A stretch of DNA of 64,000 nt, taken from NCBI RefSeq assembly GCF_036227605.1, contig NZ_CP109487.1:992001-1056000 (forward strand). Direction: 5' to 3'. Source of the stretch: Streptomyces sp. NBC_01439. Lineage in GTDB: Bacteria; Actinomycetota; Actinomycetes; Streptomycetales; Streptomycetaceae. The stretch's first letter is position 1, and every line of letters starts with the position of its first letter. Shown here piece after piece: positions 35,494 to 45,912 of the stretch. The notes under the pieces are model-generated. The model saw nothing but the letters and a program-made list of their open reading frames with translations. It was not told where the DNA came from and made no database searches. Made by a program: the position numbers and the translations under genes.

Positions 35494-36252
35494 ATGTCCG
35501 GCTACCTCCACCGGCTCCACGACCCCCTCGCGCTGGTCGCGGCCCTCGTGGCCCCCTTCCTCGTCGCGCTCGCGCTCGTGCCCTTCCGCAGCGATCTTTC
35601 GGCGACGAACGAGGCCCTGATCATGGTCGTCGTGGTGGTCGCGGTCGCCGCCCTGGGCACGCGGGCGGCCGGCGCGCTGGCCGCTCTTTCGGCGGCGGCC
35701 TGGTTCGATTTCTTCCTCACCAGGCCCTACCAGCGGTTCGCCATCGCAGACGGCGACGAGATCCAGACGGCTGTCCTCCTGCTCGTCGTGGGACTGATCG
35801 TCTCCCAGCTGGCGGTCCGTACCCGCCGGCTCCAGGCGGTCGTGGTCGCGGACACGGCGCACCTGTCGAGCCTCCAGGGCACCGCTCGCCTCGCCGAGGA
35901 CGGCGGCTCGCCGGAGGCGGTGGTCGAGTACGTGCGCAGGGAACTGGTGGGTCTGCTGGGGCTGCGCGGCTGCCGCTTCGAGTACGGAACCCTGATGGGG
36001 CACCTGCCTCGGCTTGAGCACGACGGCAGCGTCTGGCTGCGCCGCGGCATGCGGATCACCGAGTACGCAGTGTGGCCGGAGGGCGACACCGAACTGCGGG
36101 CCATCGGCGGCGGCCACTACTACGGCCGCTTCCTCCTCGACGCGCACCCCGGCTGGCCCCTGCCGCCCGAAGAGGCCCGTCTGGTGGCCGTCGCGCTGGC
36201 CGCGCAAGCCGGCACCGCCCTGGACACGACGGGCCTGCCCCACCAGGCCTGA
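35494..36252 (+). CDS. Free-standing DUF4118/GAF-like protein (middle of a KdpD)
   Basis: 252 aa. Four closely packed helices (VAALVAPFLVALALV, ALIMVVVVVAVAALG, LAALSAAAWFDFFLTRPYQR, EIQTAVLLLVVGLIVSQLAV) equal the DUF4118 membrane part of KdpD. A GAF-like domain follows (EAVVEYVRRELVGLLGLRGC...). The KdpD N-terminal sensor and the kinase domains are missing altogether and there is no frameshift, so this is a stand-alone protein of its own. It may modulate KdpD by mixing with its membrane domain. Confidence 0.75.
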   Translation: MSGYLHRLHDPLALVAALVAPFLVALALVPFRSDLSATNEALIMVVVVVAVAALGTRAAGALAALSAAAWFDFFLTRPYQRFAIADGDEIQTAVLLLVVGLIVSQLAVRTRRLQAVVVADTAHLSSLQGTARLAEDGGSPEAVVEYVRRELVGLLGLRGCRFEYGTLMGHLPRLEHDGSVWLRRGMRITEYAVWPEGDTELRAIGGGHYYGRFLLDAHPGWPLPPEEARLVAVALAAQAGTALDTTGLPHQA

Positions 36253-36273
36253 TGCCCTGCGGGCAGCATGCAC

Positions 36274-36333
36274 CGTCAGGGCGGCGTTAAGGGTTCCCGT
36301 GTCCTCGTATGGACCGCGTCAAAGCGTCTTAAC
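36274..36333 (+). promoter_or_regulatory. Phased KdpE-type boxes for kdpFABC
   Basis: CGTCAG 36274 and CGTTAA 36285 form one pair, CGTATG 36306 and CGTCAA 36317 the next, 32 bp apart; CTTAAC at 36328 continues the 11-bp phase. A perfect 18-bp palindrome, ATCAGCCA-AC-TGGCTGAT (36362-36379), lies between the boxes and the first gene. Confidence 0.75.
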
Positions 36334-36411
36334 ACCCGGGTGAAGACACGGTTGTCTCGTCATCAGCCAACTGGCTGATTCATTTCTTCCCTCTTCACTC
36401 AGGAGCTCACG

Positions 36412-36495
36412 ATGGCCGATCTGGCCTTCGTCGTCACCATGGTCGCGGTGTTCGCGCTAGTGGCTCTCATCGCCCGGGGGGTGACCAAGCTGTGA
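36412..36495 (+). CDS. 27-aa single-span membrane peptide upstream of kdpF
   Basis: [20 protein letters not shown] then ARGVTKL. One hydrophobic helix ending in a basic tail. AGGAG stands 6 bases before the ATG. The stop overlaps the GTG of the kdpF gene, so it is translationally coupled to kdpFABC. It is not KdpF itself; a second tiny Kdp-associated subunit or a leader peptide are both possible. Confidence 0.6.
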   Translation: MADLAFVVTMVAVFALVALIARGVTKL

Positions 36496-36581
36496 CTGTC
36501 GAAAACGTCGTCGGCCTCGTCGTGGCCGTCTCTCTGCTCGGTTACCTCGTCCTCGCCCTCGTGTACCCGGAGAGGTTCTGA
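36492..36581 (+). CDS. kdpF: KdpF, small subunit of the K+-transporting ATPase
   Basis: 29 aa: [20 protein letters not shown] then LALVYPERF. One membrane helix and the typical PE-R-F end. GTG overlaps the previous stop, and kdpA starts 5 bases after its stop. It stabilises the KdpABC complex in the membrane. Confidence 0.9.
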   Translation: MTVENVVGLVVAVSLLGYLVLALVYPERF

Positions 36582-36586
36582 GCACT

Positions 36587-38250
36587 GTGATGAGCCCCGT
36601 AACCGCTGGTGTGCTCCAGCTGCTCGCCCTGATCGCCGCGCTGGCCCTGGCGTACCGTCCCCTGGGCGACTACATGGCCCGCGTCTACTCCTCCGAGAAG
36701 CACTACAAGCCGGAGAAGTGGATCTACAAGGCCATCGGCGCCAACCCGTCGGCCGAGATGCGCTGGCCCGCCTACCTGCGCGCCGTCCTCGCCTTCTCGG
36801 CCGTGAGCGTCCTCTTCCTCTACCTGCTGCAGCGCCTGCAGGGCATCCTGCCGGGCTCGCTCGGCTTCGTGTCGATCGACCCGGACCAGGCCTTCAACAC
36901 CGCCGCGTCCTTCGTGGCCAACACGAACTGGCAGTCGTACTACGGCGAGCAGGCCATGGGCCACGTCGTGCAGACCGGCGGCCTCGCGGTCCAGAACTTC
37001 GTCTCCGCCGCCGTGGGCATGGCCGTCGCGGTGGCCCTCGTACGCGGCTTCGCCCGCTCCCGCACCGGTGAACTCGGCAACTTCTGGTCCGACCTGGTCC
37101 GCGGCACCGTCCGCATCCTGCTGCCGATCTCGGTGATCGGCGCGATCGTCCTGGTCGGCTGTGGCGCCATCCAGAACTTCGCCGGGATCCACGAGGTCGG
37201 CCAGTTCATGGGCGGCACGCAGCAGTGGAACGGCGGCGCGGTCGCCTCGCAGGAGGTCATCAAGGAGCTGGGCACGAACGGCGGCGGCTACTTCAACGCC
37301 AACTCGGCCCACCCCTTCGAGAACCCGACCCCCTTCTCGAACCTGTTCGAGGTCTTCCTGATCCTGCTCATCCCGTTCGCGATGACCCGCACCTTCGGCC
37401 GCATGGTCGGCAACCTGCGCCAGGGCTACGCGATCCTCGCCACCATGGGCGTCATCTGGGTCGGCTTCACCGCTCTGATGATGTGGACCGAGTTCGCCCA
37501 CCACGGCCCGGCCTTCGAGGTCACGGGCGGCGCCATGGAGGGCAAGGAGACCCGCTTCGGCATCGCCGCCTCCTCGATCTTCTCGGTTGCCACCACGCTC
37601 ACCTCGACCGGTGCGGTCAACTCCTTCCACTCCTCCTACACCGGTCTGGGCGGTGGCATCCAGCTGCTGGGCATGCAGCTCGGCGAGATCGCGCCCGGCG
37701 GTGTCGGTTCCGGTCTCTACGGCATGCTGATCATGGCGATCATCGCGGTGTTCATCGCCGGCCTGATGGTCGGCCGGACCCCCGAGTACCTGGGCAAGAA
37801 GATCAGCACCCGCGAGATCAAGCTCGCCGCCTGCTACATCCTGATCACGCCCGCTCTGGTGCTCTGCTTCACCGCAGCGGCCATGGCCCTGCCCACCCCG
37901 GGCAACTCCATGACGAACACCGGCGCGCACGGCTTCTCCGAGATCCTCTACGCCTACACCTCGGGCGCCAACAACAACGGCTCGGCCTTCGCCGGTCTGA
38001 ACGCCGACACCCAGTGGTTCAACAGCACCATCGGCATCGCCATGCTGCTGGGCCGCTTCCTGCCCATGGTCTTCGTCCTGGCCCTCGCCGGCTCGCTCGC
38101 CGAGCAGAAGCCCGTTCCCGAGACCGCGGGCACCCTGCGCACCGACAAGCCGCTCTACGCGGGCCTGCTCGTCGGCACCATCCTCATCATCACCGGTCTG
38201 ACCTACTTCCCGGCCCTGGCGCTGGGTCCGCTCGCCGAAGGGCTCGCATC

Positions 38251-38254
<4 letters not shown>
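36587..38254 (+). CDS. kdpA: KdpA, K+-channel-like subunit
   Basis: 555 aa. Starts [20 protein letters not shown]; contains the selectivity-filter regions [50 protein letters not shown] and [13 protein letters not shown]. It binds and takes up K+ before handing it to KdpB. GTG 36587 gives a better distance to GGAGAGG than the ATG three bases on. The stop overlaps the kdpB ATG. Confidence 0.97.
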
Positions 38255-40356
<2,102 letters not shown>

Positions 40357-40364
40357 TACCCGCC

Positions 40365-41081
40365 ATGAACAACTCTGTACGCAACACAGCGCGCCTGCTC
40401 GGCGCGGGCCTGCGGGCCCTGCTGGTTCTGACGGTGATCTGCGGGGTCATCTACCCCCTCGCCGTCACCGGCATCGCCCAGGCCCTGTTCAACGACAAAG
40501 CCAACGGCTCCGAGATCAAGGACGGGAGCGGCACCGTCGTCGGCTCCTCCCTCATCGGGCAGACCTACAACCTCCCGAAGCAGAACCCCGACGACGCCGA
40601 AGAGGCGGCGAAGCCGGACCTGAAGTGGTTCCAGCCGCGCCCCTCCAACGGACTGGGCAGCAACAGCGTCAACACCCAGTACTCGCTGATCCTCTCCGGT
40701 GCCACCAACCGCTCCGCCGACAACGGCGCCGTGAACGGCAAGTGCACCAAGGACGCCGAGGAAGGCACCCTCTGCGCCCAGGTCGTCGCCGCCAAGGAAG
40801 CGGTCATCGCCGACAACTCCACGGCCGGATACACGGTCAGGCCCGAGGAGGTTCCGGCCGACGCCGTCACCTCCTCCGGCTCGGGCCTGGACCCGAACAT
40901 CTCCCCGGAGTACGCCAAGCTCCAGGTCCACCGGGTCGCCGAGCAGAACAAGCTCGACGTCAAGCAGGTCGAGAAGCTCGTCGCCGACCACACCGCCGGC
41001 CGGACCCTCGGCTTCATGGGCGAACCCCGCGTCAACGTCCTCGAGCTCAACACCGCCCTCAAGGCGCTAACCAAGAGCTGA
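40365..41081 (+). CDS. kdpC: KdpC subunit
   Basis: 238 aa. N-terminal helix ALLVLTVICGVIYPLAVTGI, then GSSLIGQTYN, WFQPRPSNG and the conserved SSGSGLDPNISPEYAKLQVH and ADHTAGRTLGFMGEPRVNVL. The length is above that of the E. coli protein (about 190 aa) because of an insert with two Cys (GKCTKDAEEGTLCAQ) at about 125-140, which could form a disulfide outside the membrane. Confidence 0.95.
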   Translation: MNNSVRNTARLLGAGLRALLVLTVICGVIYPLAVTGIAQALFNDKANGSEIKDGSGTVVGSSLIGQTYNLPKQNPDDAEEAAKPDLKWFQPRPSNGLGSNSVNTQYSLILSGATNRSADNGAVNGKCTKDAEEGTLCAQVVAAKEAVIADNSTAGYTVRPEEVPADAVTSSGSGLDPNISPEYAKLQVHRVAEQNKLDVKQVEKLVADHTAGRTLGFMGEPRVNVLELNTALKALTKS

Positions 41082-41102
41082 TGCTCCACATCGCACGGAC
41101 CG

Positions 41103-41169
41103 GGAGCCGGTGGGGCGCGGGACTCCCCCAGCCAACGCTGGGAGGGTGCCCGAGCGCCCCGCCGGCTCC
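41103..41169 (+). terminator. Long hairpin between kdpC and kdpE
   Basis: GGAGCCGGTGGGGCGC pairs with GCGCCCCGCCGGCTCC (16 bp, one G-U) and encloses a second stem CTCCCCCAGC/GCTGGGAGG. It can separate expression of the transporter genes from the regulatory genes. The inner stem resembles a hairpin that recurs in Streptomyces genomes, so it may be a mobile repeat. Confidence 0.55.
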
Positions 41170-41205
41170 TCCCCGTGCCCGTAGCGAAGGAAAGGCTGCA
41201 CACCG

Positions 41206-41895
41206 ATGACCCGGGTGCTGGTGGTGGAGGACGATCCCCAGCTCGTCCGCGCACTGAAGATCAACCTCCAGGCGCGCAAGTTCGAGGTCGACGAGGCCTC
41301 CGACGGCGGCTCGGCCCTGCGGCTCGCAGCCGCGCGCAAGCCGGACGTCATAGTGCTGGACCTTGGACTACCCGACATGGACGGCGTCGACGTGATCAAG
41401 AACGTCCGCGCTTGGAGCCGCGTGCCCATCCTGGTCCTCTCCGCCCGCCACACCTCGGAAGAGAAGATCCGGGCCCTGGACGCCGGCGCCGACGACTACG
41501 TGACGAAACCGTTCAGCATGGACGAGCTCCTGGCCCGCCTGCGTGCAGCCGCCCGGAGGCAGGACGTCCCGGCGGTGTCCCAGGCCGACGAGGTAGCCGT
41601 CGTCACGACGGATGAGTTCACCGTCGACCTCGTCGCACGGAAGGTACGACGGGGAGACCGCACCGTACGCCTGACGCCGACGGAGTGGCACCTGCTGGAA
41701 ATCCTCATCACCCACCCGGGCCGGCTGATCACCCAGGCCCGGCTGCTGCTGGAGGTCTGGGGGCCGACGTACGGGGAGAACACCAACTACCTGCGCGTAT
41801 ACATGGCCCAGCTCCGGCGCAAACTGGAAGCCGATCCCTCTCACCCCCGGTACCTGATCACCGAACCCGGCATGGGATACCGGTTCGAACCCTGA
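41206..41895 (+). CDS. kdpE: KdpE response regulator
   Basis: 229 aa. Receiver with VVEDDPQLV, Asp52 in VIVLDLGLPDMDG and KPFSM; winged-helix C-domain TVRLTPTEWHLLEILI and NTNYLRVYMAQLRRKLEADP. It lies in the kdp operon with kdpD 37 bases downstream. Phosphorylated by KdpD, it should activate kdpFABC; by its family it would bind the 11-bp phased repeats described here. Paralogues at 25809 and 49107. Confidence 0.95.
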   Translation: MTRVLVVEDDPQLVRALKINLQARKFEVDEASDGGSALRLAAARKPDVIVLDLGLPDMDGVDVIKNVRAWSRVPILVLSARHTSEEKIRALDAGADDYVTKPFSMDELLARLRAAARRQDVPAVSQADEVAVVTTDEFTVDLVARKVRRGDRTVRLTPTEWHLLEILITHPGRLITQARLLLEVWGPTYGENTNYLRVYMAQLRRKLEADPSHPRYLITEPGMGYRFEP

Positions 41896-41932
41896 TCACC
41901 GCCTGATCGTCGACAGAGAAAAAGAGTCTGAA

Positions 41933-44476
41933 ATGGGACGCGGCAAGCTCCGCATCTACCTCGGTGCGGCACCCGGCGTCGGCAAGACGTACGCGATGCT
42001 CTCCGAGGCACACCGCCGCGTCGAGCGGGGCACCGACTGCGTCGTGGGCTTCGTCGAGCACCACAGCCGCCCGCGGACCGAGGTCATGCTGCACGGCCTC
42101 GAACTGATCGAGCGGTGCGAGATCGAGTACCGCGGCTCCACCTTCACCGAGATGGACGTCGACGCCATCCTCGCCCGCCGCCCCGCCGTGGCTCTCGTGG
42201 ACGAGCTCGCGCACACGAACGTGCCGGGCTCGCGCAACGCCAAGCGCTGGCAGGACGTGGAAGAGCTGCTCCAGGCCGGCATCGACGTCGTCTCGACCGT
42301 CAACATCCAGCATCTCGAATCACTGGGTGACGTGGTCGAGACGATCACCGGCGTCCGCCAGCGGGAGACGGTCCCGGACGAGGTCGCACGCCGCGCCGAC
42401 CAGATCGAGCTCGTCGACATGTCACCGCAGGCGCTGCGCCGCCGCATGGCCCACGGCAACGTCTACAAGCCCGACAAGGTCGACGCGGCCCTATCGAACT
42501 ACTTCCGGCCCGGAAACCTGACCGCGCTGCGCGAGCTGGCGCTGCTGTGGGTCGCAGACCGGGTCGACGAGTACCTCCAGGAGTACCGGGGCGAGCACAA
42601 CATCCGCTCCACCTGGCAGGCCCGCGAGCGCATCGTCGTCGGCCTCACCGGTGGCCCCGAGGGACGTACGCTCATCCGCCGCGCCGCCCGCCTCGCCGAG
42701 AAGGGCGCGGGCGGCGAGGTACTCGCCGTCTACATCGCCGCGAGCGACGGCCTCACGTCCGCCTCCCCCAAGGAACTGGCCGTCCAGCGCACCCTGGTCG
42801 AGGACCTCGGCGGCACCTTCCACCACGTCATAGGCGACAGCATCCCCGACGCGCTGCTGGAGTTCGCCCGGGGGTGCAACGCCACCCAGATCGTACTCGG
42901 CGTCAGCCGACGGCGCTCCTGGCAGTCCGTGTTCCGCCCCGGTGTCAGCGCCACCGTCGCCCGCGAATCGGGCCCGGACCTCGACGTCCACATCGTCACC
43001 CACGACGAAGCCGCCAAGGGCCGCGGGCTGCCCGTCGCCCGCGGCGCGCGGCTCGGCCGCTCCCGCATCATCTGGGGCTGGCTCACCGGCATCGCCGGCC
43101 CCGCCCTCCTCGCCGTCCTGCTGAACCAGTTCGTCCCCGACCTCGGCCTCGCCAACGACATGCTGCTCTTCCTCACCTGCACGGTGGCGGCAGCACTCCT
43201 CGGCGGACTCCTCCCCGCGCTCGCCTCGGCGGCCTTCGGCTCCCTCCTGCTCAACTACTACTTCACACCGCCGCTGCACGAGTTCACGATCTCCGACCCG
43301 AAGAACATCGTCGCCATCGCGATCTTCGTCGGTGTGGCGGTGTCGGTGGCCTCGGTGGTGGACCTGGCCGCCCGACGTACGCACCAGGCCGCGCGGCTGC
43401 GCGCCGAATCAGAGATCCTCTCCTTCCTCGCCGGCAGCGTCCTGCGCGGTGAGAACTCCCTCGACGCGCTCCTCGAGCGGCTTCGCGAGACCTTCGCCAT
43501 GCAGTCGGTCGTGCTCCTGGAGCGCAGCAGTGAGGTGGATCCCTGGACGACGGCGGCGTCCGTCGGCACCAGTCCCGTCAGCCGACCCGAGGACGCGGAT
43601 GTCGACCTCCCCATAGGCGACGACATGGCCCTCGCCCTCACGGGCCGGGTCCTGCCGGCCGAGGACCGCCGCGTCCTGGGCGCCTTCGCCGCCCAGGCAG
43701 CCGTCGTACTCGACCGCCAGCGCCTCGTCGACGAGGCCGAGAAGTCCCGCGAACTCGCCGAGGCCAACCGCATCCGCACCGCGCTCCTCGCCGCCGTCAG
43801 CCACGATCTGCGCACCCCGCTCGCCGGGATCAAGGCGTCCGTCACTTCCCTGCGCTCCGACGACGTCGAATGGTCCGAGGACGACAAGGCCGAACTCCTC
43901 GAAGGCATCGAGGACGGAGCCGACCGCCTCGCAGCCCTCATCGGCAACCTCCTCGACATGTCCCGCCTCAACACCGGCACCGTCGTCCCACTGATCCGGG
44001 AAACGGATCTCGACGAGGTCGTCCCTATGGCCCTGGGCGGCGTGCCCGAGGACAGCGTCGCGCTCGACATCCCCGAGACCCTGCCGATGGTCGCCGTCGA
44101 CCGCGGCCTGCTGGAGCGGGCCGTGGCCAACATCGTCGAGAACGCCGTCAAGTACAGCCCCGCCGGCCAGCCCGTCAACGTCACTGCCAGCGCCCTGGCC
44201 CACCGCGTCGAGCTACGCGTCGTCGACCGCGGACCCGGCGTCCCGGACGAAGCCAAGGACCGCATCTTCGAACCCTTCCAGCGCCACGGCGACGCCCCAC
44301 GAGGCGCCGGAGTCGGCCTCGGCCTCGCCGTCGCCCGCGGCTTCACCGAAGCCATCGGCGGCACCCTCGCAGCCGAGGACACGCCCGGTGGCGGCCTCAC
44401 CATGGTCCTCACCCTCCCCATAGCGGGGGACGGCCCTCCAGTAGCGCCGGAGCTCCCGACGTCCGCGGTGACCTGA
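41933..44476 (+). CDS. kdpD: KdpD sensor histidine kinase
   Basis: 847 aa. N-terminal KdpD domain with P-loop GAAPGVGKTYAML and DELAHTNVPGSRNAKRWQDV; a USP-like domain (RIVVGLTGGPEGRTLIRRAA) known in other species to bind c-di-AMP; four helices (DUF4118); GAF; HisKA with His624 in VSHDLRTPLAGIKA; HATPase ending GLGLAVARGFTEAIGGTLAA. It senses K+ limitation and osmotic stress and phosphorylates KdpE. It is separated from kdpE by 37 bases. Followed by a strong terminator. Confidence 0.97.
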   Translation: MGRGKLRIYLGAAPGVGKTYAMLSEAHRRVERGTDCVVGFVEHHSRPRTEVMLHGLELIERCEIEYRGSTFTEMDVDAILARRPAVALVDELAHTNVPGSRNAKRWQDVEELLQAGIDVVSTVNIQHLESLGDVVETITGVRQRETVPDEVARRADQIELVDMSPQALRRRMAHGNVYKPDKVDAALSNYFRPGNLTALRELALLWVADRVDEYLQEYRGEHNIRSTWQARERIVVGLTGGPEGRTLIRRAARLAEKGAGGEVLAVYIAASDGLTSASPKELAVQRTLVEDLGGTFHHVIGDSIPDALLEFARGCNATQIVLGVSRRRSWQSVFRPGVSATVARESGPDLDVHIVTHDEAAKGRGLPVARGARLGRSRIIWGWLTGIAGPALLAVLLNQFVPDLGLANDMLLFLTCTVAAALLGGLLPALASAAFGSLLLNYYFTPPLHEFTISDPKNIVAIAIFVGVAVSVASVVDLAARRTHQAARLRAESEILSFLAGSVLRGENSLDALLERLRETFAMQSVVLLERSSEVDPWTTAASVGTSPVSRPEDADVDLPIGDDMALALTGRVLPAEDRRVLGAFAAQAAVVLDRQRLVDEAEKSRELAEANRIRTALLAAVSHDLRTPLAGIKASVTSLRSDDVEWSEDDKAELLEGIEDGADRLAALIGNLLDMSRLNTGTVVPLIRETDLDEVVPMALGGVPEDSVALDIPETLPMVAVDRGLLERAVANIVENAVKYSPAGQPVNVTASALAHRVELRVVDRGPGVPDEAKDRIFEPFQRHGDAPRGAGVGLGLAVARGFTEAIGGTLAAEDTPGGGLTMVLTLPIAGDGPPVAPELPTSAVT

Positions 44477-44502
44477 CGCCAAGGCGACCGACCGAAACAC
44501 GC

Positions 44503-44548
44503 GAGCCGTCCGGCCCCGGTATCCCCACACCGAAGAGCCGGACGGCTC
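44503..44548 (+). terminator. Terminator of the kdp operon
   Basis: GAGCCGTCCGGC and GCCGGACGGCTC, 12-bp perfect stem, 27 bases after the kdpD stop. The paralogous hairpin at 23756 has different bases but the same stem design. Confidence 0.7.
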
Positions 44549-44726
44549 ATGTGTTGTGCGACGGGTGACCCGGCACGCGGTCGCTTCGGTCCGTACCCCC
44601 ACGGTGGAACCCTGCGCTGCTTCGGGCGGTGTTCAGGTCACCGCCACCAGCCGCGTGCCGCCGGACCGTCTTCCGGCTCCGTCGCCACACCAGTCTGCAG
44701 CTGGCCGACGGCCCTGGCAGTACGCC

Positions 44727-44798
44727 TTGACGGGTTCCTTCCGCGCGGAAGTCGATCTTTGATGCGGCCCTGACGATGGGGCATCAGAAGGCCGTCAA
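44727..44798. promoter_or_regulatory. Phased KdpE-type box array (both orientations)
   Basis: Minus strand: CTGACG 44770, TTGATG 44759, CTTCCG 44738, TTGACG 44727, with the 11/32-bp pattern. Plus strand: CATCAG 44782 and CGTCAA 44793, 11 bp apart, about 50 bp before the 26-aa ORF. Both pairs are kept in the copy at 24 kb. Confidence 0.6.
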
Positions 44799-44848
44799 GA
44801 AGGCCTCGAGCGCTTGCCTCCGCTTCCCCGATGCGCTGGGATTGCGCC

Positions 44849-44929
44849 ATGAACAGCGGTCCGCGCTATGACGATCGGCCACCGAATCCGGTGCAGCCGA
44901 CGGCGCCCGCCGTCCGCCCGGCTCTCTGA
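44849..44929 (+). CDS. 26-aa proline-rich peptide, second copy
   Basis: MNSGPRYDDRPPNPVQPTAP followed by AVRPAL and TGA. Same length and reading frame as the copy at 24137; changes include silent third-base substitutions. GCTGGGAT precedes the ATG in both, but there is no classic ribosome-binding site. Probably induced together with kdp through the boxes at 44782-44798. Function unknown. Confidence 0.45.
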   Translation: MNSGPRYDDRPPNPVQPTAPAVRPAL

Positions 44930-45091
44930 CTACGGCCGCGCGTCCTCCGCGTACCTGCCACCAGCCCCGTGATGGGCGCTGACCGAGGCTCCGTACGCAT
45001 CCTCACTTTCACCGCATGACCTGAGAGCCCATGTCCCCGCCTCGCGCCGGGCGCCGGGCACGTCAGGCATGCCCTCTTCAAGGAATCCGCC

Positions 45092-45898
45092 ATGTCCTCA
45101 TCCCTGCCCGGCCGTACCGTCCTCGTCACCGGAGCCACCTCCGGCATCGGCTACGAGACCGCGCGCCAGCTCGCCGAGCTCGGCGCCACCGTCCTCCTCC
45201 ACGGCCGCACGCCCGAGGAGGCGCAGGCGGCCACCGACCGACTCATCGCCACCTCCGGCATCAACGGCGACCTGCTCCGCCCGCTCGCCGCCGACTTCAC
45301 GCGGCTGGAGGAGGTCGAGAACCTCGCCCATGCCGTCGTACGGGAGCACCCGTGCCTGGACGTACTGGTCAACAACGCGGCCATCGCCGCGCCCGAGCGC
45401 CACACGCTGACCGCCGACGGGAACGAGATCGCGTTCCAGGTCAACTTCCTGGCCCACTACCTCCTCACCAATCTCCTGGAACCCGCCCTCACCAGTGACC
45501 CCGGCAGCCGCGTCGTCAACGTCTCCTCCGCACTGCACCGTTCCGGCGCCATCCAGTGGAACGATCCGCAGCGCGTGCGGCGTTACTCGCGGCTCGCCGC
45601 GTACGCCCAGTCGCAGCTCGCGCTGACCGTCTTCGCCGCCGACCCGCGCGTCACCGCCGTCTCCGTCAATCCCGGCGTGTGCGAGACCGGCCTCCTCCCG
45701 CTGTACGGGCACGAAGGCGCGCCGGCCGCCGAGGGCGCGCAGCACGTCGTACGGCTCTGCGACCCGGCCACGGAGATCGTCAACGGCGCCTGCTACGACC
45801 GCTCCGAGCGCGTCGCCCCGGCCCCCGCCGCCACCGAGGACCGCACCATCAAGCGCCTCAACAAGCTCGCCGACCTCCTCGTCGGCCACACCGCCTGA
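45092..45898 (+). CDS. Short-chain dehydrogenase/reductase (SDR)
   Basis: 268 aa. Cofactor motif TGATSGIGYETARQLAELGA, VNNAAIAAPERHTL, Ser in VVNVSSALHRSGAI and a YAQSQLAL stretch in which the catalytic YxxxK Lys is replaced by Leu (YAQSQ); this is unusual and may mean a changed mechanism or a non-catalytic role. C-terminus DRTIKRLNKLADLLVGHTA. Intact copy of the fragments at 24220 and 30017. A bL37-like gene follows after 14 bases. Similar to retinol-dehydrogenase/WWOX-type SDRs; substrate unknown. Confidence 0.88.
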   Translation: MSSSLPGRTVLVTGATSGIGYETARQLAELGATVLLHGRTPEEAQAATDRLIATSGINGDLLRPLAADFTRLEEVENLAHAVVREHPCLDVLVNNAAIAAPERHTLTADGNEIAFQVNFLAHYLLTNLLEPALTSDPGSRVVNVSSALHRSGAIQWNDPQRVRRYSRLAAYAQSQLALTVFAADPRVTAVSVNPGVCETGLLPLYGHEGAPAAEGAQHVVRLCDPATEIVNGACYDRSERVAPAPAATEDRTIKRLNKLADLLVGHTA

Positions 45899-45912
45899 AG
45901 GGATCCACAGAC

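Noticed and set aside
36542..37930. Long minus-strand frame opposite kdpA
   Set aside because: Asp/Gly/Arg-rich shadow; kdpA on the plus strand is certain.
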